Assembly (NCBI RefSeq): GCF_002087075.1
Contig: NZ_MWSM01000059.1
Location: 1-16,699 of the forward strand
DNA from: Streptococcus pseudopneumoniae ATCC BAA-960 = CCUG 49455
GTDB taxonomy: Bacteria; Bacillota; Bacilli; Lactobacillales; Streptococcaceae
Reading direction: 5' to 3'
Length of the DNA: 16,699 nt
Within the stretch, counting starts at the first letter, position 1; each line of letters starts with the position of its first letter. Under the pieces are notes generated by a model, which was not told the DNA's origin, ran no database searches, and was given only the letters and a program-made list of their open reading frames with translations. This document shows positions 6,620 to 15,324 of this stretch, piece after piece. The position numbers and the translations under genes were made by a program.

Positions 6620-7777
6620 ATGAAAAAAGAATTTAATTTAATTGCAACTGTGGCAGCAGGTCTTGAAGCTGTTGTAGGACGAGAAGTGCGAGAGTTGGGC
6701 TACGATTGTCAGGTTGAAAATGGACGTGTTCGTTTTCAAGGAGACGTGAGAGCTATTATCGAAACCAATCTTTGGCTTCGGGCAGCAGATCGTATCAAAA
6801 TTATCGTAGGAACGTTCCCAGCTAAGACTTTTGAAGAGCTGTTTCAGGGAGTTTTCGCCCTAGATTGGGAAAATTATTTACCACTTGGAGCTCGGTTCCC
6901 GATTTCAAAAGCCAAATGTGTTAAATCTAAACTTCACAATGAGCCCAGTGTTCAGGCTATTTCTAAGAAAGCTGTTGTCAAGAAATTGCAGAAACACTAT
7001 GCTCGCCCAGAAGGTATTCCACTGATGGAGAATGGCCCAGAGTTTAAGATTGAGGTCTCTATTCTCAAAGATGTGGCAACTGTCATGATTGATACGACCG
7101 GGTCTAGTCTCTTTAAACGTGGCTATCGTACCGAAAAAGGGGGAGCCCCTATCAAGGAAAACATGGCAGCAGCTATTTTGCAACTCTCTAACTGGTATCC
7201 AGACAAGCCTTTGATTGATCCGACCTGTGGTTCAGGAACTTTCTGTATCGAGGCAGTCATGATTGCTCGAAAGATGGCACCAGGACTTCGTCGCTCTTTT
7301 GCCTTTGAGGAGTGGAACTGGGTCAGCGATCGCTTGATTCAGGAAGTGCGCACAGAAGCGGCTAAAAAAGTAGACCGTGAGCTGGAACTGGATATCATGG
7401 GCTGTGACATTGATGCTCGCATGGTGGAAATTGCTAAGGCCAATGCTCAGGCAGCGGGTGTTGCAGGAGATGTTACCTTTAAGCAGATGCGCGTGCAGGA
7501 TTTACGTTCCGATAAAATCAATGGTGTGATTATTTCCAATCCGCCTTACGGGGAGCGTTTATCAGATGATGCAGGAGTTACCAAGCTCTATGCTGAAATG
7601 GGTCAAGTATTTGCACCACTGAAAACTTGGAGCAAATTTATCCTGACTAGTGATGAAGCCTTTGAAAGCAAGTATGGTAGTCAAGCAGATAAGAAGCGTA
7701 AGTTATACAACGGAACCTTGAAAGTGGATCTGTATCAATATTTTGGTCAGCGTGTCAAACGGCAAGAGGTAAAATAG
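6620..7777 (+). CDS. THUMP-domain class I SAM-dependent RNA methyltransferase (YpsC/RlmL-type)
   Basis: A 385-residue enzyme predicted to methylate a guanine N2 in 23S rRNA, by relation to the N-terminal half of E. coli RlmL (m2G2445). The N-terminal part has a ferredoxin-like and THUMP RNA-binding region (about 1-160). The C-terminal Rossmann methyltransferase has SAM motif I D200-PTCGSG, a GCDID acidic motif near 261-265, and the catalytic N307-PPYGERL. It is shorter than E. coli RlmL because it lacks that protein's second methyltransferase domain (RlmK part), which is normal for Firmicutes. It matches Bacillus ypsC, which also follows gpsB-rnpB. MapZ begins 12 bases after the stop, so the two genes are probably co-transcribed. 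The exact target base here is inferred. Confidence 0.93.
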   Translation: MKKEFNLIATVAAGLEAVVGREVRELGYDCQVENGRVRFQGDVRAIIETNLWLRAADRIKIIVGTFPAKTFEELFQGVFALDWENYLPLGARFPISKAKCVKSKLHNEPSVQAISKKAVVKKLQKHYARPEGIPLMENGPEFKIEVSILKDVATVMIDTTGSSLFKRGYRTEKGGAPIKENMAAAILQLSNWYPDKPLIDPTCGSGTFCIEAVMIARKMAPGLRRSFAFEEWNWVSDRLIQEVRTEAAKKVDRELELDIMGCDIDARMVEIAKANAQAAGVAGDVTFKQMRVQDLRSDKINGVIISNPPYGERLSDDAGVTKLYAEMGQVFAPLKTWSKFILTSDEAFESKYGSQADKKRKLYNGTLKVDLYQYFGQRVKRQEVK

Positions 7778-7789
7778 AAAGGGATACTC

Positions 7790-9196
7790 ATGAGTAAAAA
7801 AAGACGAAATCGTCATAAAAAAGAAGGTCAAGAACCGCAATTTGATTTTGATGAAGCAAAAGAGCTAACAGTTGGTCAAGCTATTCGTAAAAATGAAGAA
7901 GTGGAAGCAGGAGTCTTGCCTGAGGATTCCATTTTGGACAAGTATGTTAAACAACACAAAGATGAAATCGAAGCAGATAAGTTTGCGACTCGCCAATACA
8001 AAAAAGAGGAGTTAGTTGAAACTCATAGTCTGGATGATTTAATTCAAGAGATGCGTGAGGCTGTAGAGGAGTCAGAAGCTTCTTCGGAGGAAGTTCCATC
8101 TTCTGAAGACATCTTACCACCCTTGCCTCTGGACGATGAGGAGCAAGGCTTGGATCCTCTATTGCTAGAGGATGAAACTCCAACAGAAATGACTGAAGAA
8201 GTGGAAGAGGAGCAAAACCTTTCTCGTCTGGATCAAGAGGACTCAGAAAAGAAAAGTAAAAAAGGCTTTGTTTTGACCGCTTTGGCGCTTGTATCAGTGA
8301 TTATCTGTGTCAGTGCTTATTATGTCTATCGTCAAGTGAATCGCTCGACCAAGGAAATTGAAACTTCTCAATCAACTACAGCCAATCAATCAGATGTGGA
8401 TGATTTTAATACACTTTATGACGCCTTCTACACAGATAGTAATAAAACGGCTTTGAAAAATAGCCAGTTTGATAAACTGAGTCAACTCAAAACCTTGCTT
8501 GATAAACTGGAAGGTAGTCGTGAACATACGCTAGCCAAATCTAAGTATGATAGTCTAGCAACGCAAATCAAGGCCATTCAAGATGTCAATGCTCAATTTG
8601 AGAAACCAGCTATTGTGGACGGTGTGTTGGATACCAATGCCAAAGCCAAATCGGATGCTAAATTTACGGATATTAAAACTGGAAATACGGAGCTTGATAA
8701 AGTGCTAGATAAGGCTATCAGCCTTGGTAAGAGCCAGCAAACAAGTACTTCTAGCTCAAGTTCAAGTGAAACTAGTAGCTCAAGCACTAGTCAAACAAGC
8801 TCAAATACGACTAGTGAGACAAGCCCAAGTAGTTCAAATGCTGCCTCAAATGAGACTAGAAGTTCTCGTAGCAAAGTCAATATGGGCGTATCAAGTGCGG
8901 GTGTTGCTGTTCAAAGAAGTGCCAGTCGTGTTGCCTATAACCAGTCTGCTATTGATGATAGTAACAACTCTGCCTGGGATTTTGCGGATGGTGTCTTGGA
9001 ACAAATTCTAGCGACTTCACGATCACGTGGCTATATCACTGGAGACCAATATATCCTTGAACGTGTCAATATCGTTAACGGCAATGGTTATTACAACCTC
9101 TACAAGCCAGATGGAACCTATCTCTTTACCCTTAACTGTAAGACAGGCTACTTTGTCGGAAATGGCGCTGGTCATGCAGATGACTTGGACTACTAA
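7790..9196 (+). CDS. mapZ: Mid-cell-anchored protein Z (MapZ/LocZ), division-site marker
   Basis: A 468-residue single-pass membrane protein that marks the future division site in streptococci and guides the FtsZ ring. The cytoplasmic N-terminus (1-158) is charged and starts with a basic patch ([12 protein letters not shown]). Threonines 67 and 78, the known StkP phosphorylation sites, are both present. One membrane segment lies at about 159-180. The extracellular part has a helical domain (about 190-315), a long Ser/Thr-rich linker (about 318-365) and a C-terminal domain (about 370-468) that binds peptidoglycan. It is 468 residues here against about 464 usually, the difference lying in the variable Ser-rich linker. 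The ribosome binding site AGAAAGGGA is well placed. Confidence 0.97.
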   Translation: MSKKRRNRHKKEGQEPQFDFDEAKELTVGQAIRKNEEVEAGVLPEDSILDKYVKQHKDEIEADKFATRQYKKEELVETHSLDDLIQEMREAVEESEASSEEVPSSEDILPPLPLDDEEQGLDPLLLEDETPTEMTEEVEEEQNLSRLDQEDSEKKSKKGFVLTALALVSVIICVSAYYVYRQVNRSTKEIETSQSTTANQSDVDDFNTLYDAFYTDSNKTALKNSQFDKLSQLKTLLDKLEGSREHTLAKSKYDSLATQIKAIQDVNAQFEKPAIVDGVLDTNAKAKSDAKFTDIKTGNTELDKVLDKAISLGKSQQTSTSSSSSSETSSSSTSQTSSNTTSETSPSSSNAASNETRSSRSKVNMGVSSAGVAVQRSASRVAYNQSAIDDSNNSAWDFADGVLEQILATSRSRGYITGDQYILERVNIVNGNGYYNLYKPDGTYLFTLNCKTGYFVGNGAGHADDLDY

Positions 9197-9214
9197 GCAG
9201 TCGTTACAAAATTC

Positions 9215-9243
9215 TTTCTTTTCAAAAGTAAAAATGATAAAAT
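9215..9243 (+). promoter_or_regulatory. Probable promoter of gnd-ritR
   Basis: TTTCTT (9215-9220) and TAAAAT (9238-9243) lie 17 bases apart, and TG-A before the -10 gives an extended -10 element (TGATAAAAT). It ends 28 bases before the gnd start. No terminator separates mapZ from it, so readthrough is also possible. Confidence 0.55.
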
Positions 9244-9271
9244 AAAATAAATGAAACAAGAGGAGTGTCAA

Positions 9272-10696
9272 ATGACAAAAGCTAACTTTGGTGTCGTAGG
9301 TATGGCCGTAATGGGTCGTAACCTTGCCCTTAATATTGAATCTCGTGGTTACACAGTTGCTATTTACAACCGTAGTAAAGAAAAAACGGAAGATGTGATT
9401 GCTTGCCATCCTGAAAAGAACTTTGTACCAAGCTATGACGTTGAAAGTTTTGTAAACTCAATCGAAAAACCTCGCCGTATCATGCTGATGGTTCAAGCTG
9501 GACCTGGTACAGATGCTACTATCCAGGCCCTTCTTCCACACCTTGACAAAGGTGATATCTTGATTGACGGCGGAAACACTTTCTACAAAGACACCATCCG
9601 TCGTAATGAAGAATTGGCAAACTCAGGTATCAACTTTATCGGTACTGGGGTTTCTGGTGGTGAAAAAGGTGCCCTTGAAGGGCCGTCTATCATGCCTGGT
9701 GGACAAAAAGAAGCCTACGAATTGGTTGCAGATGTTCTTGAAGAAATTTCAGCTAAAGCACCAGAAGATGGCAAACCATGTGTGACTTACATCGGTCCTG
9801 ATGGAGCTGGTCACTATGTGAAAATGGTTCACAACGGTATCGAGTATGGGGATATGCAATTGATCGCAGAAAGCTATGACTTGATGCAACACTTGCTTGG
9901 CCTTTCTGCAGAAGACATGGCTGAAATCTTTACTGAGTGGAACAAGGGTGAATTGGACAGCTACTTGATCGAAATCACAGCTGATATCTTGAGCCGTAAA
10001 GACGATGAAGGTCAAGACGGACCAATCGTAGACTACATCCTTGATGCCGCGGGTAACAAGGGAACTGGTAAATGGACTAGCCAATCATCACTTGACCTTG
10101 GTGTGCCATTGTCGCTAATTACTGAGTCAGTATTTGCTCGCTACATTTCAACTTACAAAGAAGAACGCGTGCATGCTAGCAAGGTTCTTCCAAAACCAGC
10201 TGCCTTCAAATTTGAAGGAGATAAGGCTGAATTGATTGAAAAAATCCGTCAAGCCCTTTACTTCTCAAAAATCATCTCATACGCACAAGGTTTTGCGCAA
10301 TTACGTGTAGCTTCTAAAGAAAATAACTGGAACTTGCCATTTGCAGACATCGCATCTATCTGGCGTGATGGCTGTATCATCCGTTCTCGTTTCTTGCAAA
10401 AGATTACAGATGCTTACAACCGTGATGCAGACCTTGCCAACCTTCTTTTGGATGAGTACTTCTTGGATGTTACTGCTAAGTACCAACAAGTAGTGCGTGA
10501 TATCGTAGCTCTTGCAGTTCAAGCTGGTGTGCCAGTACCAACCTTCTCAGCAGCTATTACTTACTTTGATAGCTACCGTTCAGCTGATCTTCCAGCTAAC
10601 TTGATCCAAGCGCAACGTGATTACTTTGGTGCCCACACTTACCAACGTAAAGACAAAGAAGGAACCTTCCACTACTCTTGGTATGACGAAAAATAA
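9272..10696 (+). CDS. gnd: 6-phosphogluconate dehydrogenase, decarboxylating
   Basis: A 474-residue cytosolic enzyme of the pentose phosphate pathway: 6-phosphogluconate plus NADP+ gives ribulose 5-phosphate, CO2 and NADPH. The N-terminal Rossmann domain has [13 protein letters not shown] (7-19) and the NADP-selecting NRS (33-35). The substrate site includes [12 protein letters not shown] and the catalytic lysine and glutamate of [16 protein letters not shown] (lysine at about 184). The C-terminal all-helical domain ends in the usual YFGAHTYQR region. The start at 9272 is preceded by AGAGGAGTG, which would be coding if ATG 9251 were used, and it gives the family's usual length. ritR follows after 11 bases, so NADPH supply and oxidative-stress control are co-transcribed. 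Confidence 0.97.
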   Translation: MTKANFGVVGMAVMGRNLALNIESRGYTVAIYNRSKEKTEDVIACHPEKNFVPSYDVESFVNSIEKPRRIMLMVQAGPGTDATIQALLPHLDKGDILIDGGNTFYKDTIRRNEELANSGINFIGTGVSGGEKGALEGPSIMPGGQKEAYELVADVLEEISAKAPEDGKPCVTYIGPDGAGHYVKMVHNGIEYGDMQLIAESYDLMQHLLGLSAEDMAEIFTEWNKGELDSYLIEITADILSRKDDEGQDGPIVDYILDAAGNKGTGKWTSQSSLDLGVPLSLITESVFARYISTYKEERVHASKVLPKPAAFKFEGDKAELIEKIRQALYFSKIISYAQGFAQLRVASKENNWNLPFADIASIWRDGCIIRSRFLQKITDAYNRDADLANLLLDEYFLDVTAKYQQVVRDIVALAVQAGVPVPTFSAAITYFDSYRSADLPANLIQAQRDYFGAHTYQRKDKEGTFHYSWYDEK

Positions 10697-10707
10697 GTAG
10701 GTCTGCC

Positions 10708-11397
10708 ATGGGGAAACGGATTTTATTACTTGAGAAACAACGAAATCTAGCTCATTTTTTAAGTTTGGAACTCCAAAAAGAGCAATACCGAGTTGATCAG
10801 GTTGAGGAGGGGCAAAAAGCCTTCTCCATGGCTCTTCAGACAGACTATGACTTGATTTTATTGAATGCTCATCTGGGGGATATGACAGCCCAGGATTTTG
10901 CAGATAAGCTGAGTCGAACTAAGCCAGCCTCAGTCATCATGATTTTAGATCATTGGGAAGACTTGCAAGAAGAGCTGGAAGTTGTTCAGCGTTTTGCAGT
11001 TTCATACATCTATAAGCCAGTCCTTATCGAAAATCTGGTAGCGCGTATTTCGGCGATCTTCCGAGGTCGGGACTTCATTGATCAACACTGCAGTCTGATG
11101 AAAGTTCCAAGGACCTACCGCAATCTTAGGATAGATGTTGAACATCACACGGTTTATCGTGGTGAAGAGATGATTGCTCTGACTCGCCGTGAGTATGACC
11201 TTTTGGCGACACTTATGGGAAGCAAGAAAGTTCTGACTCGTGAGCAGTTGTTGGAAAGTGTCTGGAAGTATGAAAGTGGGACCGAGACAAATATCGTAGA
11301 TGTCTATATCCGTTATCTACGTAGCAAGCTTGATGTAAAAGGTCAAAAAAGCTACATTAAAACCGTGCGTGGTGTTGGTTACACCATGCAAGAATAG
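10708..11397 (+). CDS. ritR: Orphan redox response regulator RitR
   Basis: A 229-residue OmpR/PhoB-type regulator that in pneumococcus represses iron uptake and controls oxidative-stress genes. The receiver domain (1-115) lacks the phospho-accepting aspartate: N53 is found in LILLNAHLGD. Cysteine 128, in the linker helix (DQHCSL), is the known oxidation-sensing, disulfide-forming residue. The C-terminal winged-helix DNA-binding domain (about 135-229) has LTRREYDLL, the recognition-helix region NIVDVYIRYLRSKLD and VRGVGY. No sensor kinase gene is adjacent, as expected for an orphan regulator. The gene ends just before a strong terminator. Confidence 0.97.
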   Translation: MGKRILLLEKQRNLAHFLSLELQKEQYRVDQVEEGQKAFSMALQTDYDLILLNAHLGDMTAQDFADKLSRTKPASVIMILDHWEDLQEELEVVQRFAVSYIYKPVLIENLVARISAIFRGRDFIDQHCSLMKVPRTYRNLRIDVEHHTVYRGEEMIALTRREYDLLATLMGSKKVLTREQLLESVWKYESGTETNIVDVYIRYLRSKLDVKGQKSYIKTVRGVGYTMQE

Positions 11398-11429
11398 AAA
11401 AGCAGTTGCAGTTGTGTAACTGCTTTTTT
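11398..11429 (+). terminator. Rho-independent terminator after ritR
   Basis: AAAAGCAGTT (11398-11407) pairs with AACTGCTTTT (11418-11427) around a 10-base loop, followed by further T residues. It begins right after the ritR stop and closes the gnd-ritR transcript. Confidence 0.9.
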
Positions 11430-11467
11430 CAAATGGAGAAAGGGATGTCTTTCCGTTTTTTTCTTTG

Positions 11468-11574
11468 TATAGTGGATTGAAACTAGAATGGTACACCACA
11501 ACTGCTAAAACTTTTCTAGAAATTAATTTAACTTTCCTAATCGATTTGTTCACATCTTATTTCAATTTACTATA
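11468..11574 (+). repeat. RUP repeat (107 bp) abutting a promoter
   Basis: The unit runs from TATAGTGGATTGAAA to TTTCAATTTACTATA, 107 bases, and aligns with the copy at 3877-3983. Its last base directly precedes the -35 box (11575) of the following promoter, so insertion replaced whatever lay upstream of that box. Confidence 0.92.
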
Positions 11575-11603
11575 TTGACAGGGACGAACAGATGTGTTAC
11601 AAT
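11575..11603 (+). promoter_or_regulatory. Strong promoter of the choline-binding protein pair
   Basis: A perfect TTGACA (11575-11580) and TACAAT (11598-11603) are separated by 17 bases. Transcription would start near 11610, at or just before the AGGAGG ribosome binding site (11610-11615), giving a very short leader before ATG 11624. Confidence 0.85.
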
Positions 11604-11623
11604 TTTTTTAGGAGGATAAAATA

Positions 11624-12892
11624 ATGAAGAAAACATTTTATCGCAAATTCGGTATTTCAATTATTGCGGGTACTTTATTAGCTAGCCTGCTATCGACAGT
11701 ATCTGCTTTGACTGTTATTTCAAGTACAGGCGAGGAGTATGAGGTAAGTGAAACATTACAAGAGAGTCCAGGAACTAATAATTTTTCACTTCCCGATGTT
11801 TCACCGACTTATGGTCAATATTATACAAATCAGTCAGAAGTCATTATTGGTAAAAATGATTTAGTTAAGGTAAAAAATACTTTACAATATCCTTACTCTA
11901 CATCAGCTTATGTAGAGTAAGAATTTTGTGGTGTGAAAAATGGTAAAGATGTAACTTATCGAGGGAGTGCCAATTTTATAAAGGATAATGTCCTTATTAC
12001 TGCTGCTCATAATATTTATAAACATGAGTTTGGTAAAGATGCAGAAGAACTATATGTTACTCCTGCTCGTACTCCAAATAGTGTGCCGTTTGGTCGGATA
12101 AAAGTAAAAGAAGCTCGCTATTTAAAAGAATTTCGAAATACTGATCCAGATGAGCTTACTACCTATGACTTAGCAGTTTTAATTTTGGAAGAACCGATTG
12201 GCGCTCAATTGGGGACGTTAGGACTTCCAAATAATTTAGAAAATACTAAAAATCTAGATGTAACAGTTACGGGATATTCTGCTGTTAATAAGGATATTAA
12301 GCAGATGTATACTGATACAAAAACGATACTTCAAGATACAAATGATTTTTTATTCTATCAAGTAGATACTTTGCGTGGTGCAAGCGGTTCAGCAGTATAT
12401 GATTCTACCAATAGGGTTGTCGGAGTTCATACCAATGGGAGTGAGGCAGAACAAATGAATTATGCTGTCAAGTTAAATGAGAAGGCTCTATCTTTCATCT
12501 ACTCTGTTATTCGAGGGCATTCTATTGATGGTTGGAAGTTGATTAGTGGTACTTGGTATTATTATAAGAATAGTAATAAACAAACAGGTTGGCAAAGTAT
12601 AAATGGCAAATGGTATTATCTTGAAACCTCTGGTTCAATGTCCACAGGTTGGAAATATGTACGAGGAAGATGGTATTATTTAGATAAGACCAATGGTGAT
12701 ATGAAGACTGGTTGGTATAAAGATGGTTCAACATGGTACTATTTAGATCCTACTAATGGAGATATGAAAACAGGTTGGATAAAAGTATCAGGTGAATGGT
12801 ATTATCTCAATTCAAGTGGTGCTATGGTTACAGGTAGTCAGACGATTGATGGTAAAGTTTATAACTTTGCTTCATCTGGTGAGTGGATTTAA
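11624..12892 (+). pseudogene. Choline-binding V8/trypsin-like serine protease, interrupted by a stop codon
   Basis: One frame of 423 codons with a single TAA at codon 99 (11918-11920). Before it are a signal peptide (cleavage likely after VSA) and a propeptide-like region. After it the S1B (glutamyl endopeptidase-like) domain continues with H129 in LITAAHN, D182 in TTYDLAVL and S256 in LRGASGSA, so the triad is complete. About five choline-binding repeats (GW..WYYL pattern, about 305-410) follow; these hold secreted proteins on choline-decorated teichoic acids. A GTG at 11933 could start a shorter protein but lacks a good ribosome binding site, and the product would have no signal peptide. 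A surface protease is therefore probably lost, unless the stop is read through or is a sequencing error. The choline-binding gene downstream lies 17 bases away. Confidence 0.85.
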
Positions 12893-12909
12893 TATTGGAG
12901 GGTATATAC

Positions 12910-13932
12910 ATGAAACTTTTGAAAAAAATGATGCAAGTTGGATTAGCAGCAATATTCTTTGGTTTTCTAGCTACAAATGTAGTATTTGCAGATGATTCTG
13001 AAGGATGGCATTTTGTCCAAGAAAACGGAAGAACCTACTACAAGAAGGGGGACCTCAAAGAAACGGACTGGCGAGTGATTGATGGTAAGTACTATTATTT
13101 TGATTCTTTATCTGGAGAGATGGTTGTCGGCTGGCAATATATACCTGCTCCATACGAAGGGGTTACGATTGGTTCTTCTCTAAGGAAAGATATTGCTTTT
13201 AGACCAGATTGGTTTTACTTTGGTCAAGATGGGGTACTACAAGAATTTGTTGGCAAGCAAGTGTTAGAAGCAAAAACTGCTACAAATACCAACAAACATC
13301 ATGGGGAACAATATGATAGCCCAGCAGAGAAACGAGTCTATTATTTTGAAGATCAGCGTAGTTATCATACTTTAAAAACTGGTTGGGTTTATGATAATGG
13401 GGACTGGTATTATTTGCAGAAGGATGGTGGCTTTGATTCTCGCATCAACAGATTGCCTGTTGGGGAGATAGCACGTGGTTGGATCAAGGATTATCCTCTA
13501 ACCTATGATGAAGAGAAGCTTAAAGCGGCTCCATGGTACTACCTAGATCCAGCAACTGGCATCATGCAAATAGGATGGCAATATCTAGGTAATAACTGGT
13601 ACTACCTTCGTTCATCAGGAGCTATGGCAACTGGTTGGTATCAGGAAGGCTCAACTTGGTACTATTTAGATGCTGAAAATGGTGATATGAAAACGGGCTG
13701 GCAATACCTTGGTAACAAGTGGTACTATCTCCGTTCATCGGGAGCTATGACAACTGGTTGGTATCAAGATGGTTCAACTTGGTACTACCTAAATGCAGGT
13801 AATGGAGATATGAAGACAGGTTGGTTCCAGGTTAATGGCAAATGGTACTATGCTTATAGCTCAGGTGCTTTGGCAGTGAATACGACCGTAGATGGCTATT
13901 CTGTCAATTATAATGGCGAATGGGTTCGGTAA
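12910..13932 (+). CDS. Choline-binding surface protein of the CbpC/CbpF/CbpJ type
   Basis: A 340-residue exported protein with a signal peptide (cleavage after VVFA) and no separate enzymatic domain. Nearly all of the mature protein is choline-binding repeat: degenerate modules in the first 220 residues (for example GWHFVQENGRTYYKKG), then regular GW..WYYL repeats to the end. Such proteins attach non-covalently to phosphocholine on teichoic acids; CbpF is described as an inhibitor of the autolysin LytC, and CbpC and CbpJ have been linked to host interaction. Position just after ritR points to cbpC or cbpJ, but the paralogues are too similar to choose. ATG 12910 is chosen because of GGAGG upstream and the signal peptide; an earlier ATG (12883) would add nine residues. 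It is probably co-transcribed with the broken protease. Confidence 0.92.
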   Translation: MKLLKKMMQVGLAAIFFGFLATNVVFADDSEGWHFVQENGRTYYKKGDLKETDWRVIDGKYYYFDSLSGEMVVGWQYIPAPYEGVTIGSSLRKDIAFRPDWFYFGQDGVLQEFVGKQVLEAKTATNTNKHHGEQYDSPAEKRVYYFEDQRSYHTLKTGWVYDNGDWYYLQKDGGFDSRINRLPVGEIARGWIKDYPLTYDEEKLKAAPWYYLDPATGIMQIGWQYLGNNWYYLRSSGAMATGWYQEGSTWYYLDAENGDMKTGWQYLGNKWYYLRSSGAMTTGWYQDGSTWYYLNAGNGDMKTGWFQVNGKWYYAYSSGALAVNTTVDGYSVNYNGEWVR

Positions 13933-14017
13933 TGACAGGGAGCTTATAATTATATTAGAACACTCGCTTAATCAAAGAAGTGACTTTGTTGTACTTGACC
14001 TGACGATTGGGGAGATT

Positions 14018-14047
14018 AAAAGCATGTGAAATCTACACATGCTTTTT
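14018..14047. terminator. Bidirectional terminator between convergent genes
   Basis: AAAAGCATGTG (14018-14028) pairs perfectly with CACATGCTTTT (14036-14046) around a 7-base loop, with A and T runs on both sides. It serves the choline-binding protein gene on the plus strand and the MFS gene on the minus strand. Confidence 0.9.
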
Positions 14048-14049
14048 CG

Positions 14050-15282
14050 TTAGTTATGAGTGTTGAACTTGACTAACCATTGACAAAAGATAAGAGCAAT
14101 CAAAATAAGATACAAAAATATCAATGCTAACTGCACCGAAACGCTCGATGCTATGGATAGGGCTAATAGGGAGAGCAGGGACGGGGCGAGAATGTCCACT
14201 GTGCTCAGAGCAGAGCCCACCGTCCCCATCTTGTCACTGGGGATATAGGCAAAGACAGCTGCTTGTAGGCGAGGGCTGAGAATGCCGATAATCGTAGAAC
14301 TGATGAAACTGGTCATGAAAATTACGATATAGGCTTGACAAAGGATACTAGTTATTAGAGCCAATAGGGAAATCTCACAGAAAACCAAGAGGTGCGTGAA
14401 ACGGATATTTTTAAATAGATTACTGCTGGTCATATTGCCAAGGATAGCTCCACAAGAAATGATGATGGAGAGCAGGGCGAGGAGTTGCCCAATGCTCAGT
14501 TGTGCTAGTGTCTGTTGGATGAAGCGGAGGGCAATCAACCGAGGAGACACATCCAAGATGGCAATCATACTGGTCGTCAGAAACAGTAGTATGACGGTAT
14601 CTTTTAACCTCAGGAGCACAGCCAGCGACTGTTTAAGATGTTGAAAATATTTCTTAAAACTCAGTGCTGTATGTGACATTTCAATCCTTTTTTCAACCTC
14701 ATACAAGGTATGTCGAATAACATACAGGCCCCAAAAGGCAATGACAAAAGTCAGAGTGTTGATAAGGGAAATAGTTTGAATACTCATAACATTGATAAGG
14801 AATGCACCAGCTAGATTGGCGACAATGCGGACAACCCTCATCAGAGACTGCCTGAACCCCATGGCATCATGCAGGTCGTCCTTAATTACACTGATGTAGA
14901 GGGCGTTCATCATGTAGGCAGACAGGTAGCTCAAGGTGTCAGAGATAAGGTTGATGATGACAATCATAATGACTGAAACTAATGAAAAGGGCGACAAGAC
15001 GAGAAATACTGTCAAAATAGCGTAGAGCAGGATTTTGATTTTGGCAATCCAGAGTGCGTGTTTGACTCTATTTTCTTGAAAATCTCCTAGAATTCCGAGA
15101 AAGAGTTGCGATAGTAGGGGAACCACCTCTGAAATGGAAATCAGTAAAATCGCTAGCGGAGCGAAATTGTACTGAGCCACATAATTGATAATGGCGAGGT
15201 AGAAAATACTGTCGCCGAATGATGAAAAACAGCTGTTTAGCAGCAACTGTCTATATATGTTGTTTGTCCAAAATAATTTCAT
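14050..15282 (-). CDS. Major facilitator superfamily transporter
   Basis: A 410-residue polytopic membrane protein with about 10-12 hydrophobic segments in two halves. A hydrophilic central loop (about 190-225, with VEKRIEMSHTALSFKKYFQ) separates them. GILGDFQENRVKH near residue 65 resembles MFS motif A (G...D...R) of the drug-efflux type. The start is the inner ATG at 15282, preceded by AAGGAG; an upstream in-frame ATG (15306) would place that site inside the gene. It lies 42 bases downstream of the LanC-like remnant on the same strand and was probably co-transcribed with it, which suggests export of, or protection against, a modified peptide. Macrolide-type efflux is an alternative. The frame is intact. 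Confidence 0.85.
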   Translation of the reverse strand: MKLFWTNNIYRQLLLNSCFSSFGDSIFYLAIINYVAQYNFAPLAILLISISEVVPLLSQLFLGILGDFQENRVKHALWIAKIKILLYAILTVFLVLSPFSLVSVIMIVIINLISDTLSYLSAYMMNALYISVIKDDLHDAMGFRQSLMRVVRIVANLAGAFLINVMSIQTISLINTLTFVIAFWGLYVIRHTLYEVEKRIEMSHTALSFKKYFQHLKQSLAVLLRLKDTVILLFLTTSMIAILDVSPRLIALRFIQQTLAQLSIGQLLALLSIIISCGAILGNMTSSNLFKNIRFTHLLVFCEISLLALITSILCQAYIVIFMTSFISSTIIGILSPRLQAAVFAYIPSDKMGTVGSALSTVDILAPSLLSLLALSIASSVSVQLALIFLYLILIALIFCQWLVKFNTHN

Positions 15283-15324
15283 ACTTTTCTCCTTATTTCT
15301 GCACATCGAATGGGAATTTATTAT

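Noticed and set aside
8750..8880. Ser-rich low-complexity repeat in mapZ as a possible CRISPR or mobile repeat
   Set aside because: It is in-frame codon-level low complexity in the extracellular linker of MapZ; no regular repeat-spacer pattern exists.
9251..9271. Upstream ATG for gnd
   Set aside because: It would encode AGGAG as residues; the ATG at 9272 has that site at the right distance and gives the usual 474 residues.
15283..15306. Upstream ATG for the MFS transporter
   Set aside because: AAGGAG lies between the two ATGs at a good distance from the inner one.
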